Made by a program: the position numbers and the translations under genes. Below are positions 44,815 to 57,004 of a DNA stretch of 64,000 bases, piece by piece (positions within the stretch are counted from its first letter, which is position 1; each line of letters starts with the position of its first letter). The stretch spans positions 313,120 to 377,119 of the forward strand of contig PDUO01000024.1 in the NCBI GenBank assembly GCA_003008705.1, given 5' to 3'. This DNA is from Pezicula radicicola (lineage: Eukaryota; Ascomycota; Leotiomycetes; Helotiales; Dermateaceae). The notes under the pieces are model-generated. The model had not been told where the DNA came from. It made no database searches and saw only the letters and a program-made list of their open reading frames with translations.

Positions 44815-47279
44815 ATGTCGAAATCAAATAACACGACACTTACTTCTGACGACCAAGCTAAAGAATATGAAACAAATTCCACCGAATACGTCCAGGAACG
44901 TTTTGATCCAAAGAAAACACCCAAAAATGAAGCCACAAGCGAGGCGAAGGCAAAGCCGGAGAAATCCAAAATTGATGAGGACGAGGAAGAGGAAGATTCA
45001 TCTACAGAATCAGATGGAGGAAATCAGGACACTCCATTAAGCGAAGAAAAGCTGAAGGCTGCCATGGTCGTAGAAGGCATGGAGCGAGAAATAAAACAGC
45101 TCTACCTCGGCAAGGAAGGTGTTGATGGAACTGAACATGAATGGGTCGATAGGATGCCGATGGCCATGTCCATGAAAGCATCAGCCATGAGTGCAAAGGA
45201 AAGAGAGCGCTCGAAATTCGCCGCATTGGTTCGTATGGAGTTGCGACCTAGAGCCAGGTTCACGGACGATAATCCTGTTCAGATCCACAGTCTGGTTGTG
45301 CAGAGTCCGCTGCTCAGAAAAGTGCTCGAAAGGGTGTTCGAAGATCATCCAGATATGAATGCAGCTCAGAATAAGTTGTCTTTTGACAAGCCACTGGAGC
45401 CTTTTGTTCATCGGTGGTCAAAGCTCTTGGAAGCCGTCGAAGAAGAGAAGGATAGCGAGACAAAAGAACATCTTGATCTGCTTCTCGATGCTATAAAGCC
45501 AGAGCTTGAAGGCACACTGGGCACAAGGGATATGTGTATTGCCCACGACGCAATTACCTTTGATCAGCTCTGGATGATCTTTGAGCCTGGAGGATTGGTC
45601 ATATCTGTTACAGACAAAACAGAATGTGCTTATAAAATCGTCAAACCGGAAATACGCAAAAATAGTCGAGGGTGCTGGTTTGTCCTTGAATGTATTTGTG
45701 CAGATTGGGATGGAGAGACGTACGGCAAAGCATCAGTTGTTTTGGCTATCACCTTTTTCAGCGGCTCTCAAAAGATTTCACAATTAGATGTGATACCACT
45801 GAACCTACATCCTAACAAGGAGCGGCTGACGAAGACGTTACTTGAGAGGGGCAAGAAATTTACAGAGTTGGCCGATGTCAAGTATATGGTATACAGGGGT
45901 ACAGCAATCGACAGGAGTAATCCATCGGAACCGAGAAAGCTTTATGTATGTGGGTAGTTTCCAAAGTTTTAAGTATGGATACTGACGAAGATAGGTTGAT
46001 GGTCGGATTGTCATTGACAGTGACGGTTATATTCGCTTTAATCCTGGCGAGGATGTCATGATCACACCATTTAAGGCATCTCAAGATACCTTAGAGGAAC
46101 CGGACTACTGGAAGAGATACCGCCAAGACCGATTCTTCTCGCAATATGATAAAAAGGACACTTCAGATCGTCCAGAGCTGACTGATGAGCAACTCATAAT
46201 GTGCCGACATTTGGTCCGCGGATTCTCTTTGAAGCTTAAGCGGTGGCGTAAGTTCTCAATAGCGTCAATCACCTCCACACTAGAATCTACACTGACAAAT
46301 CATCCTAGTTGACTTCCAAATTGAAGGTGTCACAGATGTTGTGTGGAATGACCGTGCATTTGACAGGCTTATTCTTCCCGGAGATCATAAAAATCTTCTA
46401 CTTGCTTTTGCAAAGGGCCAACGTGACTCCGATGATCACTTCGATGATATTATTGAAGGGAAAGGTAGGTAATCCTGGAACTTTGAATATGCTTGAACAA
46501 TTCTAATAAAGCAACTCTTAACAGGGAGAGGCATGATAATTCAACTGAGTGGGCCACCTGGTGTTGGGAAGACGTTGACAGCAGAGGCTGGTAAGTTCAT
46601 TGCCTCTAGTTGAATTTCTTGCTAATAATTCTAGTGGCCGAGACAATGCGAGTCCCGTTATACACTATTAGTGCGGGAGACCTCGGCCTCGAACCTGATA
46701 TTGTTCAATCACATCTTTCGAACGCTTTTCAGTTGGCCCGGAATTGGTCTGCCGTTCTACTTCTTGACGAAGCTGATGTTTTCATGGAAAGAAGAAGCAC
46801 CAATGATTTGAAAAGGAATCAACTAGTTTCACGTAAGATGAATCACCTTCTCTCTCCTGTCATTCTTCCAGGTCAGTCTTCGTCATGAAACGGCTTTCTA
46901 ATAATTTTGTACAGTGTTTCTACAGAGTCTTGAATACTACCAAGGGACCCTCTTTTTAACCACCAACAGAGTTGAGACCTTCGACCCAGCCTTTGAAAGT
47001 AGAGTACACATTGCTATGAGATTCGACGAGTTGTCAATGGATTCCCGCAGAGAAATTTGGAAAACATTCCTTGGAGTTCAGCCGAAGTCCGGTGAGGCTA
47101 AATCTAACATAACCGAAGAAGAAGTTGAGGAATTTGTCGGGATGGAGATGAATGGACGACAGATCAAAAATGTCGTCAAAAGTGCAAGTTTGTTGGCACT
47201 TAGTGAGAAGGGCCGTTTGAGAGCAGAGCATGTACAAACAGTTTTGAGGATTAAGAGAGCGGAGAGAGAAGGAAAGTGA
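44815..47279 (+). CDS. AAA+ ATPase with fungal N-terminal (DUF7025-like) region
   Basis: A 722-aa ATPase in six exons: 44815-45945, 45995-46247, 46309-46464, 46525-46590, 46635-46832 and 46915-47279. The N-terminal ~100 residues are acidic and disordered. A large middle region (LEPFVHRWSKLLEA, DQLWMIFEPGGLVIS, GCWFVLECICADWDG) matches the family often placed before AAA domains in fungi. Walker A is LSGPPGVGKTLTAEA, split by introns; Walker B is SAVLLLDEADVFM; sensor 1 is GTLFLTTNRVETFDPAF with a following arginine. This is the BCS1-like/CDC48-unrelated fungal cluster of stress or incompatibility-linked ATPases. Function is unknown; its divergent HET neighbour suggests a joint role. Confidence 0.88.
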
Positions 47280-47891
47280 AGAAATGGTCAGCACTAAATT
47301 ATGGACATGTAGAAGCTCTAACGCATCTTTTAGATGATATTTTTATATTTAGAGTAAAGCCTTCGAGATGGATCTTAATTAACCATGCTAGAAGACGACT
47401 ATATCTGATGATGTAGAGTGACTCCCACATGAGAGCACAGCAATTCACTAAATCGTTTGACAAGACCTGAGTAACTAAGTAGACTCGAATAAGTTATCAT
47501 AAGTATTGCGAAAAATCATTCTTCGCAATACTGCTGATTATCAGTTTTCAGTTCGTTTACAAAGAGTGCAGTCACAGAAAACTTGAATTTTGTATTTTTG
47601 GCGTCAGCTGCAGGTCAAAAAAAGGCCTAGATTCCTCCAGTTTAAAGTAACAGCAATAGACCAAAATTAACACAAACCTACTATCCCACCCCAAACAAAC
47701 CCCAATCTCCCCTAATCCCTCGCTTACACCCCTTAAGCTCCACCCTCACCCACGTGACATACAAACATCGTACGATTCCAACTCATTCCAAAACACCAAC
47801 AATTCGTTCTCTTCAAAATCAAGTCAAAAGACCAAATCATCATCAATACTCCGTACACAAACAAATCTACACCCAAGGCTTACCAAACATC
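47280..47891. promoter_or_regulatory. Upstream region of the carbonic anhydrase gene
   Basis: A spacer between same-strand genes; the right part is C-rich and pyrimidine-rich. A perfect short inverted repeat (CGAAAAATCATTCTTCG, about 47509-47526) may form a hairpin near the AAA gene 3' end. No gene seen. Confidence 0.5.
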
Positions 47892-48784
47892 ATGCAACTT
47901 CCCAACCCCCAGCCTAGTACAAACAACAGTCTAGCTCCAACCTTAGAAGCAAACGCCCATCAATATGCCGCGACCACGTTCACCCCCGAACAAGGCGAAC
48001 TTAGTATGCCACCTGCCAAGTAAGTTCAGCCTCACCCAATCCTGGAGACTTCCCCATTCACCATCACGTGCCCTCTCCCGCTCCCCGCCTCCTCTAACTG
48101 TAAGCCTTCGTCAAACATCCAATACTGATTGTAAAATGCAATGAAATAGAAAACTAGCAATAATAGCCTGTATGGATGCGCGCCTCGAACCAACCGTAAT
48201 CCTCGGATTAAAAACAGGAGATGCACATGTGATAAGAAATGCCGGGGGCCGAGTTAGTGATGCATTGAGAAGTTTGATAATTTCGCAACAATTGCTGGGA
48301 ACGAGGGAGGTGGTTATTATGCATCATGTTTGTTTACCCTTTTAATCCTCCCTTCTCTCTGCCCCTCTAACACTTTTCAACACCCCACCCCTGCCCCTCC
48401 CCCCCTTTCCCTCCCTCTCAGTCCTGATTCTCAGCTGAGCAAGCTCTTCCTACTAACGCGAAAGGGACCAAAAAGACAGATTGTGGAATGATGACCTTCA
48501 CCGACTCCTCAATCCGTAACACAATCAAAAAGAATCTAGATGAGAATGCAGATCACATTGCATTTCAAGCATTTGTAGATTTGAGACAGAGTGTGAGGGA
48601 TGATATTAGGAGTTTGGTTGAGAATCCACTTGTGCTTGATGTTCCGATTAGTGGGTATATTTATGATGTTTTTAGTGGGAAGGTGGAGAAGGTTCAGCAG
48701 GTAGGGGGGAGCGTTGGTGGTGGAAGAGAGGATGTGGAGAGGATGTTATTGACGAGGGCTAAGAAGTTTGGTTGTGATTGTTGA
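47892..48784 (+). CDS. Beta-class carbonic anhydrase
   Basis: Interconverts CO2 and bicarbonate. Exons 47892-48019, 48150-48327 and 48476-48784 encode 204 aa. Zinc ligands are Cys50 in [11 protein letters not shown] (with the Asp52-Arg54 dyad), and His102 and Cys105 in MHHTDCGMM. The NAGGR motif is in [13 protein letters not shown]. The last intron (48328-48475, GTTTGT) must end at an AAG acceptor at 48475, with a CTAAC branch 10-15 nt before it; using the CAG four bases on would shift the frame to a stop. No presequence, so probably cytosolic. The ligand spacing matches the short, Rv1284-like/fungal CAS3-type subgroup. Confidence 0.9.
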
Positions 48785-49206
48785 GTATAGTTGGGAAGGA
48801 AGACTGGAGATGGAGTTATGTTATGACTGTAGGAAATAGAAGGCGTTGCTAGAACTGTGTAGGAAAAACTTTGTATTCATTGCGATATTATTTCTAAACT
48901 CGTGACATCATAATAAAAGAGTGACAGTAAAAGCAACAACCCAAAAATCAGAAGGAACTAAAGAACAGAAAACAACGAAACAGTAGAAGCAAGTTGGCGA
49001 CTACTTGGGTATTTCGAAGACGGAGAAAAAGAATCTTCTTCAAAAATCTCATAACATCGTGATTGGCTTGAAAATGAAGAGGTAGAAGAATAGAAACGGG
49101 TATAAACTGGATGATTCTGGAACCCAGGCATCCAAAAGCGCACAGGAAAATAATCAATCCCTATAATATTAGTGATACAATACACAGAAAATGGGCATAC
49201 AACTCA
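48785..49206. other. Convergent intergenic region
   Basis: 3' flanks of the carbonic anhydrase gene and the gene at 49207-50135. A frame on the minus strand at 48958-49155 could be an extra last exon of the latter if the GTTAGT at its 3' end is used, but its composition is not persuasive. Confidence 0.4.
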
Positions 49207-50135
49207 CTAACAAGAGGGGCGCCCACCGAACCGACTAATGCTCGGCATGGACGCCGGGTACGGAGGTAGACCATTCAGACCATTCATAAAACCAGGAAAG
49301 GGGGATCCACCACCACCACCACCAGAAGAGATCTCCTCAGTGTCGACACCCAGATATCCAAACAGCCGGCGTAATTTCTGGTCCTTGACATAAGCGTCTG
49401 GATTTGACTGACCAGCCCCCCAAAAACCTCCTTGCGTCAAAAAACTTGGAATCCGTCGTTGAAGAGGATGCTGGCCAAAAACGCCTCTGTTCGGACTCTC
49501 TTCACCAAGGAGTGAAGCGCCCTGCATCAAATATGCTCTCTGTAGTGTTTGTCCGTCCTCTACGCCAACGCATAGGTTGTAGTCGTTGAGGATCTTGTCG
49601 ATAACATGGTCTATGAGCAAAGAGGACAAAATTAGCATCTACTGCCACCTTTAAGATATACCAGAAGGAACACTTACTGTCCATGCTCTTAAATTCTGCA
49701 AGCTTCTTTGGCTTGTCAAACTCCTTGGGAAGACCACCATCTTCTTTATACTTCGGACGAATTTCGCCACAACATCTGTTTCTTGCCTTGACCGCGCTGT
49801 TTGTGCCTTGGATGAGAGCGTTTTCCCTAGAATGGCAAAACAATATCCGTCAGTCACGACAATGCGCCGTTGATGAAGCGATAATGAATGCTTGTTCTGA
49901 AAAGAAAATTGGTGACCAACTTCGCGACATCGTCCTTCTCAATCTTCTCCGGCTTTTCATCTTTGATCAAGGTTTCAAAGGCCTTCTCCCAATTGCTGCC
50001 CGTTCCAAGAGCAAGCCCGAGCGGATAGAAGTGGTGAAATAGCTCGATCTGTTGTAACTTGCAATAATCGGTGCTCAACTGAGTAATCTGCTTCTCCCAC
50101 ATTTCCATGACTTTAGGATTCATTGGGTAGTCCAT
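49207..50135 (-). CDS. Conserved-looking protein of unknown function (255 aa)
   Basis: Exons 50135-49921, 49826-49678 and 49610-49207 encode 255 aa. The first intron is set as 94 nt (donor GTTGGT, acceptor CTAG); a donor GTCGTG 60 nt downstream gives a 34-nt intron and keeps the frame, adding 20 residues (LVTNFLFRTSIHYRFINGAL). I prefer the longer intron because 34 nt is below the usual minimum. The product starts MDYPMNPKVMEMWEKQI, is helical and charged, has CGEIRPKYKEDGGLPKEFDK and DHVIDKILNDYN, and ends in a Gly/Pro-rich tail. I see no known domain, signal peptide or membrane span. I do not recognise the family. Confidence 0.6.
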
Positions 50136-51073
50136 GGTGAATAGGACTTTCGTAATGTTACGACGTAAATTTCGATAAGTGCTATCAAGGAGGCTGATAA
50201 GTGGGTTGTTGGATCAGGTCTAGTATCGAGTGTGATCGAGGGCAGGTATAAATAGTAGTTGACTTGGGTTTCTTCAATGTGACATCTCCAGCAAACTATG
50301 GGAGACTCAGCCTCAACACATATTATCTTGAGGGAAGACGCATCGCCGTCGCAAAAGTCAAAAGGCGCCTTGTAGCTAGAACAAACTAGACATTGCCGAC
50401 TACTGCCAGTGCGATAAATTGTAGGGGGCTACAATGACAACAACAATCCTTGCCCAGATAGATTCTGGTCTTGTAGCACATTGACAGACAGGGTCGGATA
50501 GCAGCAGCAGACGCAGGACACGAGAAGCGAGGGGACCTGGTCATAATGTAGCAATCCAAGGACGACTGGCCAGAAATACAATGTGAGTTCTCTACGTTTT
50601 TCTTGGCTAGACTGCTTTCGGCACATTTGCTTCGCTGGATGGGGATGAGAGGGAGACGTGGGGCTTGCTGGCTGTGATCCTAGCTATCCATTCTATCGAG
50701 TGGCTATATTTGCGGGGCTATGCGGCCATGCGTTCCTACATTCGAGTAACCACAACCATGTGGTTGGTTGAAAAGAAAACACATGCTAAGCGCGACGGCT
50801 CTGGGAACAAAGTCCAGTACGCACACCACGAAGTTGGTAGACGGCAGTGATACGTATATTACAGCTAGGCTTGTTCGGATATGCTTAGCATGTTTGATGA
50901 CTCTTAGTTTTCTAAGCTGTGTTCTACACAGACAGCAACAGTAGCCGTGAATACGTGTTAGCAGGATCGAAGTTAGAGTCCTCTGACACTGTTGTCGACG
51001 GTTCGCCTGATTTCAGGCTCCTCATAAAAGTATTATACATACATGGGGCAATTAATGCGCCGGGTGACCAAGT
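50136..51073. other. Intergenic region
   Basis: Upstream region of the unknown gene and 3' flank of APN1. TATTTATA (minus strand, about 50247-50254) may be a TATA box about 115 bp before the 50135 start. A short plus-strand frame at 50665-50850 has no support as a gene. Confidence 0.45.
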
Positions 51074-52821
51074 TCAATGGCTACAGCCACCCTCACTTGC
51101 ATCTGAATCTTCGGGGTCTTCGCCTTTCTTCGCCTTCTTCGTTTTGCCTTTCTTGAACATCGAGTCAATACTTTGTTGCTTCTTTTTGTCCACCTGACCT
51201 TGAAACTTCTTTCGTTCATCGGCTCCTAAGTCTTGCAATCGTACCTCTTCCTTTTTGAAGTCTTCACTTTCAGTATCTGCACCGATAAGACCTTCGAGGA
51301 GCTTTATCTCCGTTGCCCACACTCCTTTGTCTTCTATAGACTTTCCATCTGGCCCCTTCTTATCAATTGGTGTCTCAAGAACCATTGGAAGGCCCTGAAA
51401 AGGGCCAAAGTTCATGACATTGTGAAAGGCTCTCAGGCCCAGGAAGCCGGTACCAATATTTGCATGCAAATCACGGTTTGAAGCCATGGGTGCCTTGCTG
51501 TCATTGAGATGAAGCGCCATTAGATACTTCATGCCAACTATTGAAGAGAAGTCGTCCATAACCTTCTTGAAAGCCTCAGGCGTTCGTAAGTCATAACCTG
51601 CCGCAAAAGTGTGGCATGTATCAATGCAGACACCAACACGAGTTTTGTCGTCAATAAGTGCAATGATGTCCCTCAGGTCTTCCCATGTGCAACCAATCAC
51701 GTTACCAGCCCCTGCCATGTTTTCAAGAACTGTCACCACGGTCTTCGTAGCCTTATGTGCTTTGTTCAACTGAGCAGCGATACGTGCAATCGCCTCGGGA
51801 CGTGGATTGCCTCCAGTGCTACCGGGATGGAAGTTATATAATCGAATGCCAAGCTGCTCGCATCTTTGAAGGTCGTCCAGAAAACATGAATATGCTTGCT
51901 CTGCTTTCTCAGCATCGGCTTGTGCAAGATTGACCAGGTAGGACCCGTGAGGTAGAATGACCTTCGCAGGGTCGTATTTGTGTTCGAGGCAAAAGGCTTT
52001 GAATTGGTCGCGTGCTTCGGGTGCAAGAGGGGGGCTTGTCCATTTCCTCTGTGATTTGAGAAATAGGGCGAAGGAGTTGCCACCGATATGTATTGAGTTG
52101 TGGATCGCATTGTGTACACCTGCAATCAATAGTTTAGCCTCTGTGTAGTCCAACATGACAGCCATGATTTGTTACCTCCAGCCCCGCTGACATGAGCTCC
52201 AATGTGCATAGCCTTCTTCAATGACCCAATCAAAGTTCGTGCTGCCAATGGCATGGCTTCAGTTTCCTTCTCTTCCTTGGTCTTCCGCTTCTTTCTCGCC
52301 TTCTTATCCTCGGGGCCCTCTGTTTTGGCCTTTCTCTTTCCCTTCGATGTAGTCTTGCTAACTGCTTCCTCCTTCTCCTCCTTCTCGACCTTTGCCTTCG
52401 CAACAGTTACTTTGCTTTTCACTGTGTTGACTTTTTGCTTCAGAGATTCCTTTGACTCGACAATTGCTTCCTCTGGAACTTCTTTGGCGGTTGCCTTTCC
52501 TGACTTGGTCTTTCGCTTGGAAGCCTCCTTCGATTGGATATTTGTTTTTGCTTCTTCTTCCCCGTGTTCTGCTTTTATCTTCTTCTTCGGTATCTTGTCC
52601 GATTTCACTGGCGTAACAATTTCGAGTACCTCCGTCTCCTCGTCCCCTTCGTCTTCGGAATCGATCTTCTTCGCAGATTTCGCAGGAGTAACCACTTCGA
52701 GGACCTCCTTTTCCTCAACCTTGACTCCTCGGCCTTTCCGTGGTGTGGCTACAGCGGCAATTTTTTCAGCAGCTTCAGTTTTAGTAAGTTTATCAGTACC
52801 TCTGGCAGATCTGCGAGACAT
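51074..52821 (-). CDS. APN1: AP endonuclease, endonuclease IV family
   Basis: Apn1 cleaves DNA 5' of abasic sites in base-excision repair and trims blocked 3' ends. Exons 52821-52176 and 52119-51074 (56-nt intron, GTAACA to TTGCAG) encode 563 aa. The first ~200 residues are Lys/Glu-rich and disordered, with KRKAK and KKARKKRK patches that fit nuclear targeting. The TIM-barrel part starts MHIGAHVSGAGG-VHNAIHNS and carries the zinc ligand motifs: LPHGSYLVN, YNFHPGS, TVLENMAG, GVCIDTCHTFAAGYD, ALHLNDSK, NRDLHANIG and MVLETP. All nine expected ligand residues can be placed. The C-terminal tail is again Lys-rich. (TC)10 lies just 5' of the start codon. Confidence 0.95.
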
Positions 52822-52854
52822 CTTGGATTGATTGAGTGGTTGTTGATCTAGATC

Positions 52855-52874
52855 GAGAGAGAGAGAGAGAGAGA
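52855..52874. repeat. Dinucleotide microsatellite (GA)10
   Basis: Ten GA copies on the plus strand, reading as (TC)10 in the APN1 5' UTR, 33 nt before its start codon. Such pyrimidine tracts are common near fungal starts and are likely polymorphic. Confidence 0.85.
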
Positions 52875-54075
52875 TTGTGCGGAGGTCGCGAATCGGCGCG
52901 TAAAGAGGTCCATGAAATTAAGGTTTCGCGACATACACGTGACCACTGATCGTACCTACCCGACCTAGGTAGTCGTACCCCCAGCCTGACCAACGCATAC
53001 CATTACCTATGTATCAACTTACCACACTCAGCACAATCATCCTACCTATCCAAGTTATTAGTGCCTTTTAGTAAGGATGCGTCGCTTGTTAGCGATAATT
53101 GTTGATCGCTTGTGGACTTAAGCATGGCCTATCGTAAGGTATTTATTGTGACTGCTCATATGATAGTTGTATACCTACCAACCAATGGTAACCTACCCAT
53201 ATTCCTTCTGCGATGCAGCAGCAGAAGAAGATTTGCGAGTCGTGAGATGGGGAAAGTGCCGCTGCTTCTTTCATCGTTATCAAGGGTCCTGATACGTGTA
53301 CTTCCCACAATGCTACAATTGATATTTGACGCATGCTATAGCACTTTGGGCTTACCGCTCTATTAGGTATCTAAATCAAGTGAGTTACTTACGTCTTAAA
53401 TCAAGTTAGTTACCTAAATCAACTAAGTTACTTCAGTCGAAAATAAGTGAGTTGCCCAAATCAAGAACCTTAAGTTACCTACAGCAAGTCAGTTACCTAG
53501 ATTTCAGTAAGTTACTTAAATTACAAAAAAATACTAGCAGAACTCACGTGGCCTTGTTCAAATATCAATTTTGGCATTGTACACGTATCAGGGCCCATTA
53601 TCAAGGACTTTTTGTAAAGACGTTTTCTTATTGGGTCATTGCTCTACCTTTGCAGGCCCAAAAGTTTAAAGCGCACTTCAGCCCATAAAATTACGGAATG
53701 GTCGGAGCAGAGTTTGATAGTATGACATCGCTTTGTTCTTCAATTCAATCAAATTGCAGCATATGATGATTATCTCCTTCGCTTGCATACGCTTGCAGGG
53801 TTGCTCTTTAGCTTGGTGGGGTGCACACTGAGCTACCCCTCCTTCTTCGTTCTCAACCATTTATTCTTAAGACTCTTCCCTTCCCTTCCCTTCTTCTACT
53901 CTTCCACTTCTCTTCAACTACACTCCAAGACAAAGTCTTAGATTCCAATAGCAACTCAAAGAAAATCACCATCACATCGTCTGTATCATTCCTGCCAATG
54001 AAATCTGTAACTACTGACCTTTAGCTCTACCGCAGAAATCTGCCAAGTACAACTCACCCACGAAGACGTGGAAGT
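52875..54075. other. Intergenic region, APN1 / THI4 divergent
   Basis: Apart from the minisatellite, this holds the APN1 and THI4 promoters. A CT-rich tract at about 53870-53910 and the last 100 bp probably belong to the THI4 5' UTR. No gene seen. Confidence 0.5.
53371..53525. repeat. Degenerate minisatellite, ~18-24 bp unit
   Basis: About seven units of the form CTAAATCAAGTNAGTTAC occur in a row, starting near 53371, 53395, 53414, 53432, 53455, 53479 and 53497. Each keeps AGTNAGTTRC. It lies between APN1 and THI4, in otherwise gene-less DNA. Confidence 0.75.
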
Positions 54076-54076
54076 C

Positions 54077-54211
54077 ATGCCATCCAAAAGCATGGAGATA
54101 TCCCTTGAGGATCAAGGTATTTCATCAAACAGTAAAACATCTTGCATGAACCGGTGTTCGTTCCCAGCGTCATCAAACAACTGCCTCTCATCCACCATTT
54201 CACTCAAGTGA
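54077..54211 (+). CDS. Upstream ORF controlled by riboswitch splicing (44 aa)
   Basis: An ATG at 54077 starts a 44-codon frame when the intron is kept. If the 54117 donor is used instead, the same uORF runs over the THI4 start in another frame and stops at 54445. Either form should lower THI4 translation. Splicing from a donor before 54077 (for example GTACAA at 54048) would remove it. This is regulatory rather than a functional peptide. Confidence 0.6.
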   Translation: MPSKSMEISLEDQGISSNSKTSCMNRCSFPASSNNCLSSTISLK

Positions 54212-54303
54212 ATGAGATGGGAGGTCTGATGGCACTGGGTTCGTTCTGAGATGATACGGTTATATGAACTTGATCTGGATAATACCAGCGAAAGGATCAT
54301 GCC
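54144..54303 (+). promoter_or_regulatory. TPP riboswitch aptamer (THI-box) in THI4 5' UTR intron
   Basis: The universally conserved TPP-sensing blocks are present: CTGAGATGATACGG (P2/J3-2) and CTTGATCTGGATAATACCAG followed by CGAAAGGATCATGC. P1 pairs GCATGA (54144-54149) with TCATGC (54298-54303). P2 pairs CCG with CGG. P3 is long: CCCAG with CTGGG, CATCA with TGATG, then CCTCTCAT with ATGGGAGG and CATTTCACT with AGTGAATG. It lies inside a probable 5'-UTR intron that ends at CTAG (54351, CTGAC branch). One 5' splice site, AAG|GTATTT at 54117, has GGTATT, which can pair with AATACC of the aptamer (54281-54286). That is the arrangement known for Neurospora NMT1, where TPP binding frees the site. 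Confidence 0.92.
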
Positions 54304-54363
54304 TTCCCCCTTCCTCCTTTCACCAACCTGACGGAACTGACACTAGCTAGGTTCAATTCTTGA

Positions 54364-55506
<1,143 letters not shown>

Positions 55507-55962
55507 ATGCCATTTGCATGTGATGATTCTTATTTAAAATTGCTCAGGATACGTTCAAACAATATGCTATGCTTCGCGGAATGATCGATTTCAAGTTATC
55601 ACAACACTCATTATCAAACCCTAAAATCCAGAGTATCAATGCAACAAATTAGTAGCGCATTACCGCACCTTCTCTCTTTGTGAAAGTGATTTTTGTCAAG
55701 ATAAATGTCTGACGGTTAGCGGCTTTTCCAGTGCATTTATCATGGGATCTTTGAGGCACGTTATTCCGGAATACTTTATTGCTCTTGGACCCATTCCTTT
55801 TCTCTCGACCTTTACAGTTCACATGATACATTTTCGAATGCCCATTTTTAACTGATCAACTCTGCAAGATTTTGGAATCAAACCCAAAACTCAATAACTG
55901 GTCTCGAAGTAACGATTGGAATCTTTTGCGTTTCTGAACCTACTATAAAACCCTTTTTAAAT
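55507..55962. other. Intergenic region
   Basis: THI4 3' flank and upstream DNA of the next frame. CTATAAAACCC at 55943-55953 is a TATA-like box about 20 bp before the 55963 ATG. No gene seen. Confidence 0.45.
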
Positions 55963-56274
55963 ATGATAGCTCCCGGATTAATGGGATATCTATCTGGTTC
56001 CGAAAGCTTCTCTTGGATTCAAAATAGTAATAATAAAAAACGTTCTATAAGTGGAATTGGAAAAGATATTGAGTTGGAGAATCAGGGTCGTCGACCTAAG
56101 ATTCAGTCAAAAGCTTCGTTGAGGGGTGGTGATGATGTTCGGGGGAAGAATATTACTGTTTTGAGTTCTGAGGTCAGTGAGAGCCAGGAAAATGATTTGC
56201 AGGTGAGGAGGGAGGAGGATTTTGTGGGTGGTGGGGTGATTGATGCTGATATTGAGCGCAGCGATTGGTTCTGA
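55963..56274 (+). CDS. Small hypothetical protein (103 aa)
   Basis: A single-exon ATG frame whose product is hydrophilic and coding-like: MIAPGLMGYLSGSESFSWIQ at the start, then Lys/Arg-rich IELENQGRRPKIQ and acidic GGGVIDADIERSDWF at the end. No signal peptide, membrane span or known domain. I do not recognise it. It may be a lineage-specific gene. Confidence 0.4.
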   Translation: MIAPGLMGYLSGSESFSWIQNSNNKKRSISGIGKDIELENQGRRPKIQSKASLRGGDDVRGKNITVLSSEVSESQENDLQVRREEDFVGGGVIDADIERSDWF

Positions 56275-57004
56275 TTTGGATATACCTAGGCAAGGCTGAT
56301 AGCGCTTTTTAATTCATATAATATAATTTCTTCGTGGATACTAACATACCTTATTCCAAAGGAAAACAGGTAGGCTATAGGTTAGTTAGTCATTGAAAAT
56401 AAATATTTTCTTGTATCATATTGATCATGGGAAGCCTTTTTGGCTATTTAGTGAGAACGAGGGCAATTCTTGTATTGGAAGAACTATCGCTTATTTACCA
56501 AACTTGTCAATTGCATGGAAATTTTTAAGTATGTACTGTACATACCTGATGAGTAACGCTGTTATGGAAGATTTATTGAGCTATAGTGTGAAATTCAGTC
56601 TAAACAATCGTCTTTAGGAAACAAGAAGGTTTGTGAAGCAAAATGTACAAAGAATAGAGAAGACATCCTTGAATCTGCCAAGAATCGCTAAACCATTCTT
56701 AAAAAGGGGGAGTCGCTTAAGAATGGAAGGTACTTCCGTACATCTAGCACAAACATGTCGGCCGACCTCCTTCCCTTCACTCAATACACTCCTTCACACT
56801 GACTAGTCTGTTTCCCTCCAGCGACTTCCACATTTCTTTCTTCTTCCCAACCAAAATTTTCATCCATCATCAACAACAACATTATCAACTACATTTGCTC
56901 GAATTACTACTCACATCAATTTCGTTCGTTTCACATTGTAACATTCTCACATTCGCTCGAATCGTTATCCATAATCCATACATTCATTCACAGAAATAGA
57001 CACC
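56275..57004. promoter_or_regulatory. Upstream region of the repeat protein gene
   Basis: AT-rich; the last ~250 bp become CT- and CA-rich, as in fungal 5' UTRs. No gene seen. Confidence 0.45.

Noticed and set aside
48948..49185. Two overlapping minus-strand frames after the 255-aa gene, possible extra exon
   Set aside because: A GTTAGT donor and TATAG acceptor exist, but the residues are Ser/Tyr/Phe-rich and not convincing, and the preceding stop looks natural.
50665..50850. 61-codon frame with a hydrophobic start
   Set aside because: Starts with a non-ATG codon and has no supporting context.
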